A DNA stretch of 64,000 nucleotides from positions 23,065,001 to 23,129,000 of the forward strand of contig CM077011.1 of the NCBI GenBank assembly GCA_039090855.1, read 5' to 3'. Shown here in pieces: positions 1 through 8,934 of the stretch. The translations under genes were made by a program, and so were the position numbers. The notes under the pieces were generated by a model that saw only the letters and a program-made list of their open reading frames with translations, had not been told where the DNA came from and did not search any database. Within the stretch, counting starts at the first letter, position 1. Each line of letters begins with the position of its first letter. The stretch is from Macrothele yani (taxonomy: Eukaryota > Arthropoda > Arachnida > Araneae > Macrothelidae).

Positions 1-927
1 CTGTATATATATATATACTGTATATATAAAGATAATGGCTCTGTAGCAAGAAATAGAGGCGAAATTTTGGCAAGAGTAAAAGATTTCTACTCAAACCTAT
101 ATGACAGGGATGATACATGTACTCCACACATTACGAAAGGTACCAGTACCAGAGTTCTTCCAGTACTCCCAGCAGAAGTTGCACATGAAATCAAGAACAC
201 GAAACGGGGAAAAGCTCCAGGAAAATATGGAATAGCAGTAGACATCATACAAGAAGCAAGTGGAAAAATTGAAACAGTACTCGCCCAAGTTTTCACTCGA
301 TGCTCTAATGAAGGGAAGATTCCTGAGCACTGGAGCAATGCTACAATGATCCTGCTACATACAAAAAGTGACATTGAGGATCTCAGGAACTACAGACCTA
401 TCAGCCTCCTATCAGTGGTTTATGAAATCTTCGCTAAAGTTCTTTCACACCGCTTGAAGGTGACACTGGGCATGGCTCAACCGAGAGAACAAGCTGGATT
501 CAGGCGCGGCTACAGCACTAGATCATATTCACGTACTGAGAAAACTAACTGAAAGAACGAGGGAATATGAATTTCCGTTATGCATGGCTTTTATCGATTA
601 TGAAAAGGCCTTTGATTTGGTGAAATCATGGGCAATTACAATGGCTTCGAAATGCTGCGGTATTGAAGATGCATGCATTATTATTATTAATAACATCTAT
701 GAAAATGCAAGTGCACAGATTCGCCTGTTTGAGAATACAGCACCCATAAAAATTAGAAAGGGAGTGAGAAAAGGTGACACTATATCTCCCAAACTCTTTA
801 ATGTTACATTTGAAACTGTCTTCTAATCACTGAACTGAGAAAACAAAGGGATAATGATTAATGCAGATTATCTAACTCACCTTCGTTTTGCTGATGGCGT
901 AGTCATTTTTGCAACTACCCCATCAGA

Positions 928-1238
928 TGGTGAAAATCCTCCAAATACATGGCGACAGTAAATACAAATAAATACATCGCTCTTTCCACGTTCCAGAAAC
1001 ACACAGCAACCGAAAAATTGTTTTTTCAGCCGCCGCTGTGGAAATGAACCACAGAACTCTCGATATCGAGCCGAACTCTCGATATTTTTACAGAACACTC
1101 GATATTTATTGTGTAAATGTAACGCACTCGGCTAGATATCGAGAGTTCTGTGGTTCATTTTCACGGCGGCAGCTGAAAAACAATATTTCGGTTGCTGTGT
1201 GTTTCTGGAACGTGGAAACAGCGATGTATCTATTTATT
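928..1238. repeat. Foldback insertion made of an inverted SINE-like pair
   Basis: A 311-bp insertion splits the LINE between two copies of TACCCCATCAGA (916-927 and 1239-1250), a 12-bp target duplication. Its arms, about 969-1074 and 1128-1236, are long imperfect inverted repeats, each holding CGATATCGAG-like and CATCGCTCTTTCCACGTT-like segments. The right arm reads as a tRNA-like head (AACGCACTCGGCTAGATATC, then GTGGTTCATTT) followed by a tail. A relative lies at 27.76-28.47 kb. The target duplication shows the insertion arrived as a unit. Whether it moved as a MITE or as an inverted SINE dimer cannot be decided here. Confidence 0.75.
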
Positions 1239-1806
1239 TACCCCATCAGAGCTGCAGAGTATGATCCAGGAACTTTCTGACAAGAGTAAAGAAGTGGGAT
1301 TAAAAATGAACTTTCAGAAAGCAAAAGTGATATACAATGCTTTTACAAGAAATGAAGATTAATCGATTGATAGGGAAAAGCTGGAGATAACCAATACCTA
1401 CAATTATCTTGGACAGCAGATATCAAGTGAGAGTCACATTGATGAAGAAATAAATCGGCGTATAAAACTTGCCTGGAGAGCTTTTGGAAGAAAGAGTAAA
1501 ATTTTCAAAAGCAATATATCATTATGTCTTAAAAGAAAAGTGTTTGATCAGCGCATCGTTCCATTGCTTACGTATGGTGCAGAAACGTGGACCTTAACTA
1601 AAAGAGACACACAAAGACTGCAGACAACTCAAAGCAGCATGGAGAGGTGCATGCTTTGTGTAACGAGGAGAGATGAGAAGAGGAACTCGTGGATCAGAAA
1701 AAAGACAAGAGTGGAAGACATCATGATCAGAGTAAAATCACTGAAATGGCAATGGGTTGGACATATTGCCAGAAGGACAGACCATCAATGGACAGCCGAA
1801 ATTTTA

Positions 1807-1980
1807 GACTGGATTCCAAGAGACAAGACAAGACCCAGAAGAAGACCCCATGGGGGACGGATGGAAGAAATTCGAAAGTATGACTGGATTCTAGACTGGA
1901 TTCCAAGAGACAGGACAAGACCCAGAAGAAGACCCCATGGGGTATGGATGGAAGAAATTCGAAAGTATGTGGGAGTAACA
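1807..1980 (+). repeat. In-frame 87-bp tandem duplication in the LINE 3' region
   Basis: The segment starting GACTGGATTCCAAGAGACA occurs at 1807 and again at 1894. The period of 87 bp is 29 codons, so the local reading frame stays open across both copies. The other LINE copies in this window carry this segment once, so the duplication is specific to this copy. Confidence 0.85.
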
Positions 1981-2090
1981 TGGAGAGACTGGCACAAGAC
2001 AGACCGTTGTGAGAGAAATTCGGGAAGACCTTCATCCTGCAGTGCATTGATAATGGTTGACAACGATGATGATCATGGTGATGTATATAT

Positions 2091-2465
2091 GTTTAGTTTT
2101 GTATTCATAAGTTACATGCATCGATAAACAGAAAGAGCGATGTGACACTATCAGACCACGTGACTTATGGCTTCTCGATCCGTGGCGAACGCGCATGGAA
2201 CTGCGAAAAAGAAATCTCGCTGTCTCTCTCGTCCCCTTGTGCAGCTCAAAGGTCGTATCCTCAAACGTTTTACTGTGGACCTCACGTTGAGAATCCCTCG
2301 GCTAAGCATTAGTGGGTTTCTGAGGAGAAGGAAAAGCTTTTTGAAAAACTGTAGATACTAGATACAACGCTGACGAAACTTTGCACCCTTCCTATACGCA
2401 GCAACTCTCTGCTGATTCTGTAACGTATTACAGAGGTGGCCCACATGTCTAGATGGAAAGTAGGT
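2091..2465. other. No recognised feature
   Basis: A short ORF (2167-2361) rich in Lys, Arg and Ser lies here, with no recognisable domain. I see nothing else. Confidence 0.5.
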
Positions 2466-2880
2466 GTAATAAGCCATTGCGGGCGTAGCTCAAATGGGAA
2501 AGTATTCAGTTCCTGAGCAGAAGGATGCGAAGGACCGGCAAGTATAGGTTCTCACATTGGCACACAAAGTGTGTTAATTGATCCAGTGGCCGTTTCGTTC
2601 TTTGAAAAACGTGTCATGTTTATCCCACACCTCGTCTGGAATTAATAAGAATTCCTTCTTCTACAGTGAACTCTTTCAAGCATGGCTTGCCGGCTGATCC
2701 GGAAACCTATGATTCCGTGCAAGCTATTTCTCAAAGAAACGATACATATGACATATTACAGAGATGAAACATATGTAAAGACGGCAAGTTGGAGTTCTAA
2801 GCCTGTGCCGGCGTAGCGTAAATGGGAAAGCATTCGGCTCCGGAGCAGAAGGATGTGTAAACGCGGGCCGGCAACAGCCA
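2466..2880 (+). repeat. Paired tRNA-like SINE units (copy at 2.5 kb)
   Basis: Two tRNA-like heads in the same orientation, about 2479-2544 and 2807-2873, lie 328 bp apart. Both carry a GGCGTAGC-type A-box and a central CTCCGGAGCAGAAGG or similar, and the second closes with GGGCCGGC complementary to its GCCGGCG start. The loop TCCGGA suggests descent from a tRNA with anticodon CCG (Arg), which is inference. The spacer holds a TCTGGAATTAATAAGAATTC block that recurs, in the same order, at 7.0-7.4 kb. The pair is therefore a repeated unit, not a real tRNA gene pair. Confidence 0.6.
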
Positions 2881-4440
2881 GAATTGGGTTTTCTTTATTC
2901 TATTGAGCAAAGTACGTAGTTGGCAGCACTTGCCGATCTTTCCAGTCACCCAGTCGCCTTAAAAACATTTCAGAAAGAAACTATAAGTAAATAAGTCATA
3001 CAAATATACTATAATAAGACATAGACTATTTTACCCTTACCTTTTTCTCTCCGCAGTTGAGAAAGATACCGGCTAATTGCAAGGGAGGAGAAAGTCTCGA
3101 AGAATAGATTCCTTTTCTGAATGCCTATATAGGTTGGTCATAGGTTTCGTGTTCGTTCGGACCTGGGCGTTACCTTGCAAAATCAAATTCGGGATCGGGA
3201 TTTTAAGATTGAACCAGAACTGAGAAATAGTATGTACCAGGTTTACATAAATAAGGGGGATACCGTTATTCTGCGGGAAAATGTGGTCAGAAAAGTGCCG
3301 CTGATAAACGAAGTCCGCTCCGGCTCTCTCATATCGTATAGTCGGTAAGTAGAGTTACAGTGGAAAGGGTAACGCGGATTCTCGACAAAGTTGCACTTGC
3401 GAAGGCCTTTGCAGAAATCACTCCATGTGGGATGGTACGACTGGATTAGCGCAACAGATTCCTACATCGAGTATCTTCCTTAACACCACTTCAGCGGGTA
3501 CAAGGTTTAAGTTAACAAAGAAACATCGGTACTGGGCAGTGAAAACAGGTAGCTTGGATCGTCAAATCAAGGTAGCACATTGACTGATTTGTAGGGCTCA
3601 CGGGTCAAATTGGCCCTGTGACGTTTTGCTGTAATCTAGAGACGTTTCAATTCTCGTATTTGATACACAGTTAAATGGTAACACAACCCTTATATAACTA
3701 GAATCAGCCAAGGGATGGATAAGAAAGGAAGACAAGAAAAGTAATTTACAAACATTTTAATATTTTTCTGGTTGCCGCTACACTCAATCCAGTAGTCGTA
3801 CTTTCATTTTTCACAATGATTCATTAGTCTCGCAACATTATACAGGTCCACAAGAGGACTTCCATATTGTACATGTTCTAGATAGCAAGGTAGAGTGCTA
3901 GCAGTTAAACATCATTCGTCATGCTGTTGGAATCAACCTCACCGACATCACCACACCCTTTTTGTTCTCGAAGACGTTTTAACTACTCTTTGACCCTCTA
4001 TCAGTGTTGCCAAAACTTATAGAGATCTCGTGGTCATGATGAAGAAAAATTAAATGGAGAATTAAGAAATTTTCGTAAGAATGGAAACTCAAGATTAAAT
4101 TAGATATATCCCCAAACTGTTAAATTTTGGTGTTAGAAGGTGGTAGAAGCAGTATGATGTCCTGGAGGGAGTTCAATAAGAAAATTTGGGTTTCCGTTTG
4201 CCTATAAGACAACCACCACATTACGAGACTATGTTAGCTTAATCCTCTGTCACTTTCATCTGTTAATGGATATACATTCCTTACCATCTTTAAACAACAC
4301 AACGCCCGTTTCCAAAACCGTTAACGAAAGACTGTTTAAAGAATCATTCCAGTGAGTGTCCTCAAATGGCTATCTCACTGCCTCTATCTGAACGGGATTT
4401 ATCATCTATGGAACGAAATGGTACGATGCCTTCTGCCCGA
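2881..4440. other. Intergenic or unrecognised sequence
   Basis: No open frame, tRNA-like fold, tandem repeat or recognisable transposon remnant is visible across these 1.5 kb on either strand. Base composition is moderately AT-rich. Confidence 0.5.
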
Positions 4441-4465
4441 AACCCAGCAGTGACAAATCGCAGTG

Positions 4466-4721
4466 TTTCTTTTTTTTTTTTTTTTTTTTGTATTGAAGGT
4501 TGAAGGACCGCTGTGATCAACTCAGTGGGCTATAAGCTCACTAAGTTGCTCACAGTGGTCGTAATTTTTTTAAAATTTAAAGCCACTGGTTACAGGAAAG
4601 GGAGAAAACCAGTGTCGTAAGGCAGACACAACATCCATGCCTCACTGGGACTCGAACCTTGACCCCGACTCGAACGAATTATCAGAAGCCATTGCTAAGA
4701 CCCCTGTGCCACCGGGCATCT
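4466..4721 (-). mobile_element. tRNA-derived SINE, copy 1
   Basis: Read on the minus strand: a tRNA-like head (GGTGGC..CAGGGGTCTTAGC, B-box degraded), a conserved body (GTGTCTGCCTTACGACACTGG, then an AGGGAGA-rich block), and a poly(A) tail seen here as T(20) at 4470-4490. TCGCAGTG on both sides (4458-4465 and 4722-4729) is the target duplication. It lacks a coding region and depends on a LINE for movement. Confidence 0.85.
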
Positions 4722-4828
4722 TCGCAGTGGTTTACCGACGGCTGTCTCGGAAGAACAGGCCAAAATATCACCCAAAAATATCCATCACATAGAAGAGTCC
4801 ATGCTACGAACTGCTGCTAATGTTAAGA

Positions 4829-5040
4829 GGGCCGCCACGGTGGCGCAGTGGTCTACGGCGTTGTCCCCTGATCATTCGTCCGAAGGGGTCCGGGTTCGAA
4901 TCCAGTGAGGCATGGATGTTGTGTCTGTCTTACGGCACTGGCTCTCTCCCTTCCCTGGAATCAGTGACCCTAAATTAGGGACGGGCGACTGCTTATAGCC
5001 CATTGAGTTGCTCACGGTGGTCGTTAAACCTCAAAAAAAA
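4829..5040 (+). mobile_element. tRNA-derived SINE, copy 2
   Basis: It starts GGGCCGCCACGGTGGCGCAG (A-box), has the B-box GGTTCGAATCC, then the family body: CATGGATGTTGTGT, TCTTACGGCACTGGCTCTC, CAGTGACCCTAAATTAGGG, GGGCGACTGCTTATAGCCC and CACGGTGGTCGTTAAACC, with an A-tail. Flanking ATGTTAAGA repeats (near 4820 and 5041) are the target duplication. It sits 108 bp from the oppositely oriented copy 1, so the two can form a hairpin. Confidence 0.9.
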
Positions 5041-5277
5041 ATGTTAAGAAGGAGAAAAGTGGACCCACGCGTTATGAGTCTAATGTGAATAACACATTGT
5101 GGTTTCAGTAAATTATCAGAAATTCTTGATGTTTTGCTTTTCAGAAGAGATGTTTATGAGAAGTTTTAAATGATAAATATTTGCTTACTTCAGAAAGGGT
5201 GAGCGTTCAGAATGCAAAATAACAGTCAATATGGGATGTGACCACTCTAACACGGATGCACGCTTGTCACCGAAGAT

Positions 5278-5940
5278 TCAGGTCTTAATCAAATTATTAT
5301 ATGCTGGGAAGAGCAATAGTTGCCACTCCTGTAATGCAGTGATTGGCAGTTCCCAGAGGCTGTCGAGAGATTGTTGTAGGGCATCTATAGTTCTTCCAAG
5401 GGCATGGTGAAGATGTTTTATTCGATAACCTCGGTAGAGGACGCCAATCGTGCTATCGGTTGAATATCCTGGTCCATTGGGTAGTTTGTTACAGATCACA
5501 GTTTATACGGTTAGGCATTGTCTTTCATTAGCATGAAATCCGGGTCAACTGCACTTACACAAGGTCTGATATGAGGATGAAAGATATCTTACCGACATTA
5601 CAGAGACGTCTGAATGCACATGGAAGTCGGTGCGGTTACCCAGCGAAAATCCTGCCCAGACACTCGCATTACTCCCGAAAAACAAAAAAAATACCATTGC
5701 GCTCAATAATGTTCCCGAACTGCTCCCGGATTCCACGATTTTTGCACATTAACACTAATCTGGTATCCAATTTAGGAGAAAATCTTGATTCATCCGTGAA
5801 TATGGCATTATTCCATTGTTCCTTAGTACAGCTTATATGTTAACGACGCCATTGGAAACGGGTCCACCTGCACCTGAAATACAACGGCACATAAAAGGTT
5901 GGTCTTTGTGCATAGAGGTATCGGGCTTGCAGCCTATGCA
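5278..5940 (-). pseudogene. Decayed Tc1-like transposase
   Basis: Conceptual minus-strand translation, pieced over several frames, gives IFTDESRFSPKLDTR (first catalytic Asp block), then FMLMKDN (second Asp block, as in FMDDNARPH), then HALGRTIDALQQSLDSLWEL, which resembles the segment after the PIEHVWD block of Tc1 transposases. The third acidic residue is not visible and at least four stops or frameshifts break the frame. The HTH region and terminal repeats were not found. Family assignment rests on the order and spacing of these blocks. Confidence 0.6.
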
Positions 5941-6490
5941 TCAAGATAATTATCGATACTGGCATTCTGATTGCTTCCATAAGTCATGATTATAGAGCTG
6001 GTGCTATTGCTCCCCGGTTGCATTTACTCAGCAAACCTAAGTAGCGGTACATGGCAGAAAATTCAAAGCTAGGGTGACGCGAGACAGGTTTTCAACTGTT
6101 GCACTATTTTGGAACTATACCTACAATCATGAGATTAAGGATTGGTGCACACTGAAGAAGTAGGCGACCTCCGTGACGCATTACCCAGCTTCTAGTCTGC
6201 CGACGGCTCATCATCATTGTTTATCATCCACAGATTTCCCGGACATGAAGAAAATGGCTACACTGAAGAAATAAGCGTCCTCCGTGACGTATTCCGCCAC
6301 AACATTCCTATTTCCACAGATAGCCACCGAATGAAGACACTGCTTTTATCCAGCAGTCTAATTTGCATATTTCACGCTTTACAAGTCTCTATTCCACACT
6401 TTTTTTATACCTGCATGTCAAACTACAATACCACAGAAATGTTCGCCATAAATATCTACTGGTTCACTCGCAATCTTTGGAGCCTTTCTG
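5941..6490. repeat. Unassigned sequence with a short direct duplication
   Basis: CACTGAAGAAGTAGGCGACC at about 6149 and CACTGAAGAAATAAGCGTCC at about 6257, each followed by TCCGTGACG, are a degenerate direct repeat about 108 bp apart. A 93-codon ORF (6217-6498) covers the second copy but shows no recognisable domain. Nothing else was identified. Confidence 0.4.
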
Positions 6491-6504
6491 AGGAATAGCT
6501 GCAA

Positions 6505-6880
6505 TGAGTCCATGCTGATCTGGGCCAACACTACCCAGAGCTCAGCAACAAGAATCAGGCGTTGCTAGAAGTTGAAAATTCTCCAGATAACATTTCCACA
6601 GTGGTCTTCCGAAAATTAAAGGAATTGGAAGGAGTTGAGATCATTCCCAATGATCCATACAGTCTGGATCCTGTTCCTAACCGAATAGCGCCTGTTTCGC
6701 TCTATGGCCCGTTTTCTACAAGGATGGCACTTCGCTTTTGTCGTGGATTTAGAATCTGGCATCAGAAAGTTTCTGTTCTCGAAACCTTCTGAATGGTGCC
6801 GCCGTGGGAGTGAGGCTTTGACGAAAAGGCCTATAGGAAACAATGGCCTGTATCTTACAGGAAGAGGTGAGCGTGAAGGA
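6505..6880 (+). pseudogene. Mariner transposase C-terminal remnant
   Basis: Plus-strand translation over two frames gives HYPELSNKNQALLE, then a degraded second-Asp region, then FRKLKELEGVEIIPNDPYS (family form: KLQELGGVELLPHPAYS), then SGIRKFLFSKPSEWCRRG and EALTKRPIGNNGLYLTG. This is the usual order for the C-terminal half of a mariner transposase. The catalytic DD34D residues are lost or mutated and stops interrupt the frame. The N-terminal half is absent upstream. Confidence 0.65.
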
Positions 6881-6954
6881 TTTTTTGCGTCATTACATCT
6901 TTCAGATGCAAACGGAAGAATGTTTTACTCACGTTGGTATGTATAGATCTGAAT

Positions 6955-7410
6955 AATTGTGACGTATTTACTACAGAGGCGAAGCACATGTCAAGACAAC
7001 AAAATTGAAGCGATAAATTCCGTCGGTGTAGCTTATTTGGGAAATATTCTGCTCCGAAGTAAAAGGCCGCGGCGGGGGGGGGGGGGGTGTTATGTCTCGT
7101 CTCCTGCCAGTTTATGTTTCTACCTCGGTGCCCGATTGTTAAAAAAATGTACTGGCAGTTGTGTTCTTCGTGAAATGTGTGGTGCATTCGACACATCGTC
7201 TGGAATTTATGGAGATTCTGAAAATTGTGTAATGTTTCTTTCACACATCATCTGGAATTAATCAAAATTCCTTCTCCTTCAGCGAGCTAATTCAAGCATG
7301 GTTTCTTAGCTGACCAGGAAGTTGTGGAGATAAATTCCGTCGGTGTAGTTTAATTAGGAAAGCGTTCGGCTCCGGAGCAGAAGGATTCAATCTCTATCAC
7401 CGGCAAATTT
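6955..7410 (+). repeat. Paired tRNA-like SINE units (copy at 7.0 kb)
   Basis: Same arrangement as at 2.47-2.88 kb: TACAGAGG..CACATGTC, a tRNA-like head (about 7020-7080), a spacer holding CATCTGGAATTAATCAAAAT and TTCAAGCATGGTT, then a second head (about 7337-7404, GTGTAGTTTAATTAGGAAAG, GGCTCCGGAGCAGAAGGATT). A G(15) run at 7075-7089 interrupts the first head. Both pairs share internal order and spacing, so they are copies of one composite unit. Confidence 0.55.
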
Positions 7411-8483
7411 TTGTTCTCACATAATATGTAAAAGAGAAGGAAAGATGCTCTTATATAATATATTGGCATATCTGCAGAGAATCAAATATTCTTACACATT
7501 GCGTTTGTAGATCTGTCGAACAAGTTGCAGAAAAGGAAAGAACTCTTACTTCTAATATCTGTAGATATGAAAAAAAAATTATGACTGTTATTCAAAAACA
7601 TATATAAAAGTACATTTTATATCTTAATATAAAAGATATATACCTATATATCTGTTAAACGTTTCGGTAGATCTGAGAAAAGACCTGAAAAACAAGCTGC
7701 AGAGAAGAAAATACGCAGTTACACATTTCATTTTTAGATCGAAGGACAGAAAATATGGACTTGTCTAAAAGAGAGATTGGAGGCTGTTATATATCTGTTA
7801 AACTTCCCATATGTACAGCAGATGAAGAAAATACTCAGCTATTTCTGTGTCAGTCATATCATAGGACATACAGAAAACTTTGATGTGAGGCTTGGAGTTT
7901 ACAAAAGCTTGTTCTCAAGCTCATTTTTAAATGATATTGATTTAGATATGGCAACAGCGGGAGTATGAAAAGTAGCGATTGGGCTATATTGTTTATCAAT
8001 GATGTTTTCTATGTGCCAAGAATAAAAAAAAGCAAAGGAAACGTCAGAAACTGGAAAAGATACTTAGAAGGCAGGAGGAGGAAAATACGCAGAACGACAA
8101 CTGAGTATCTTTGCTGCAAATAAGAAACATAAAATAAAATTTATGGGTATTACTTTCAGAAAGGTGCGATAAAAATTGTGGGAAGACTTAAGTATATCTG
8201 TAATCGATACTGAAGGAAGACTGAAACCAGTAGGGAGAAATGAAAAACGAAGTGCAGGAAGAATGGATAAAGGAGAAACTTATCTGGTGTACTCTGCAGG
8301 ATAAAGTACCAATGCGGCTGGAAATTCGGGTTTTCAAAGTTATAGTTAAAAATTATTTGGAGCGTAGTGTAAACCGTGAGATCATGTGAAATAGAATTCA
8401 GTGCAGAAGCTTCCTGTACAATGCAAATAGATAATAGGATTAGTTAGGCAATCGTATCATGCAAAGTTTAATGTCTTCATATG
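7411..8483. other. AT-rich sequence, nothing recognised
   Basis: TATATATCT-type runs near 7600-7650 and a 63-codon ORF at 7777-7968 with no recognisable domain. No transposon ends or tandem units are seen. Confidence 0.45.
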
Positions 8484-8930
8484 TTAGCCTTATTTACGCT
8501 TTCCAACCGTAGGTTGAAGAAGCGTATATGCTCCAGCTATGTCCGTTTGTTTGTCTGTCCGCACGATAACTCGCGCAAAAATGGTTCGATTTCGATGAAA
8601 TTTTAGTATGTGGTAGGTGACCACCTAGGGACAAACCCTATTGAAAATTGACGGAATGGGGTCAAAGAGGTCAGGACATAGGAGTGGGATCCATTCCATC
8701 GCACTTATGCGTCATAACTTACGTAAAAATGCTTCGATTGTGACAGAACTTTATCGTGTTGTTCTGGAGGTATACTGAACCCATTCTGTCTAATGTCATC
8801 GAAATGGGGTCAAAGTTCAGGGCACAGGAGCGAAATTTTTTCCACAACCATTATCCTCATAACCTGAGTAATGATTTCTAGTATGTTGGAAATCGTATCA
8901 TAATCAATGCATTGCATGATTTTTAGCACG
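8484..8930 (+). repeat. Hairpin-led ~149-bp tandem repeat, family 1
   Basis: It opens with an imperfect palindrome (TTTACGCTTTCCAACC, GTA, then GGTTGAAGAAGCGTA; 8488-8524), followed by GTCCGTTTGTTTGTCTGTCC. After that come degenerate monomers whose ATAACTC/ATAACTT/ATAACCT cores lie near 8564, 8713 and 8861, a spacing of 148-149 bp. The monomers carry GAAATGGGGTCAAAG-type segments. The layout (hairpin, GTCYGTCC run, ~150-bp monomers) matches the neighbouring family at 8935, though the sequence differs. I see no coding capacity. Confidence 0.55.
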
Positions 8931-8934
8931 TCTT

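Larger units (their letters stand above)
29..2081 (+). mobile_element. RTE-type LINE copy 1, 5'-truncated and decayed
   Basis: Non-LTR retrotransposon remnant. Open stretches encode reverse transcriptase motifs that match the intact copy at 30.2-32.6 kb: the NYRPISLLSV block, AFIDYEKAFD (motif A) and a GDTISPKLFN block, then the C-terminal tail with AETWTLTKRD and AEILDWIPRD. Stops and frameshifts interrupt the frame near 545, 826 and 1360, so no protein is expected. The FADD catalytic motif is damaged (the aligned DNA reads FADGV near 888) and lies beside a foldback insertion at 928-1238. The 5' junction abuts a (TA)n stretch at 3-28, and TGTATATAT after the 3' end (2082-2090) resembles that flank, so it may be the target duplication. 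The 3' end is the GAT/ATG-rich run typical of the other copies here. Confidence 0.85.
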
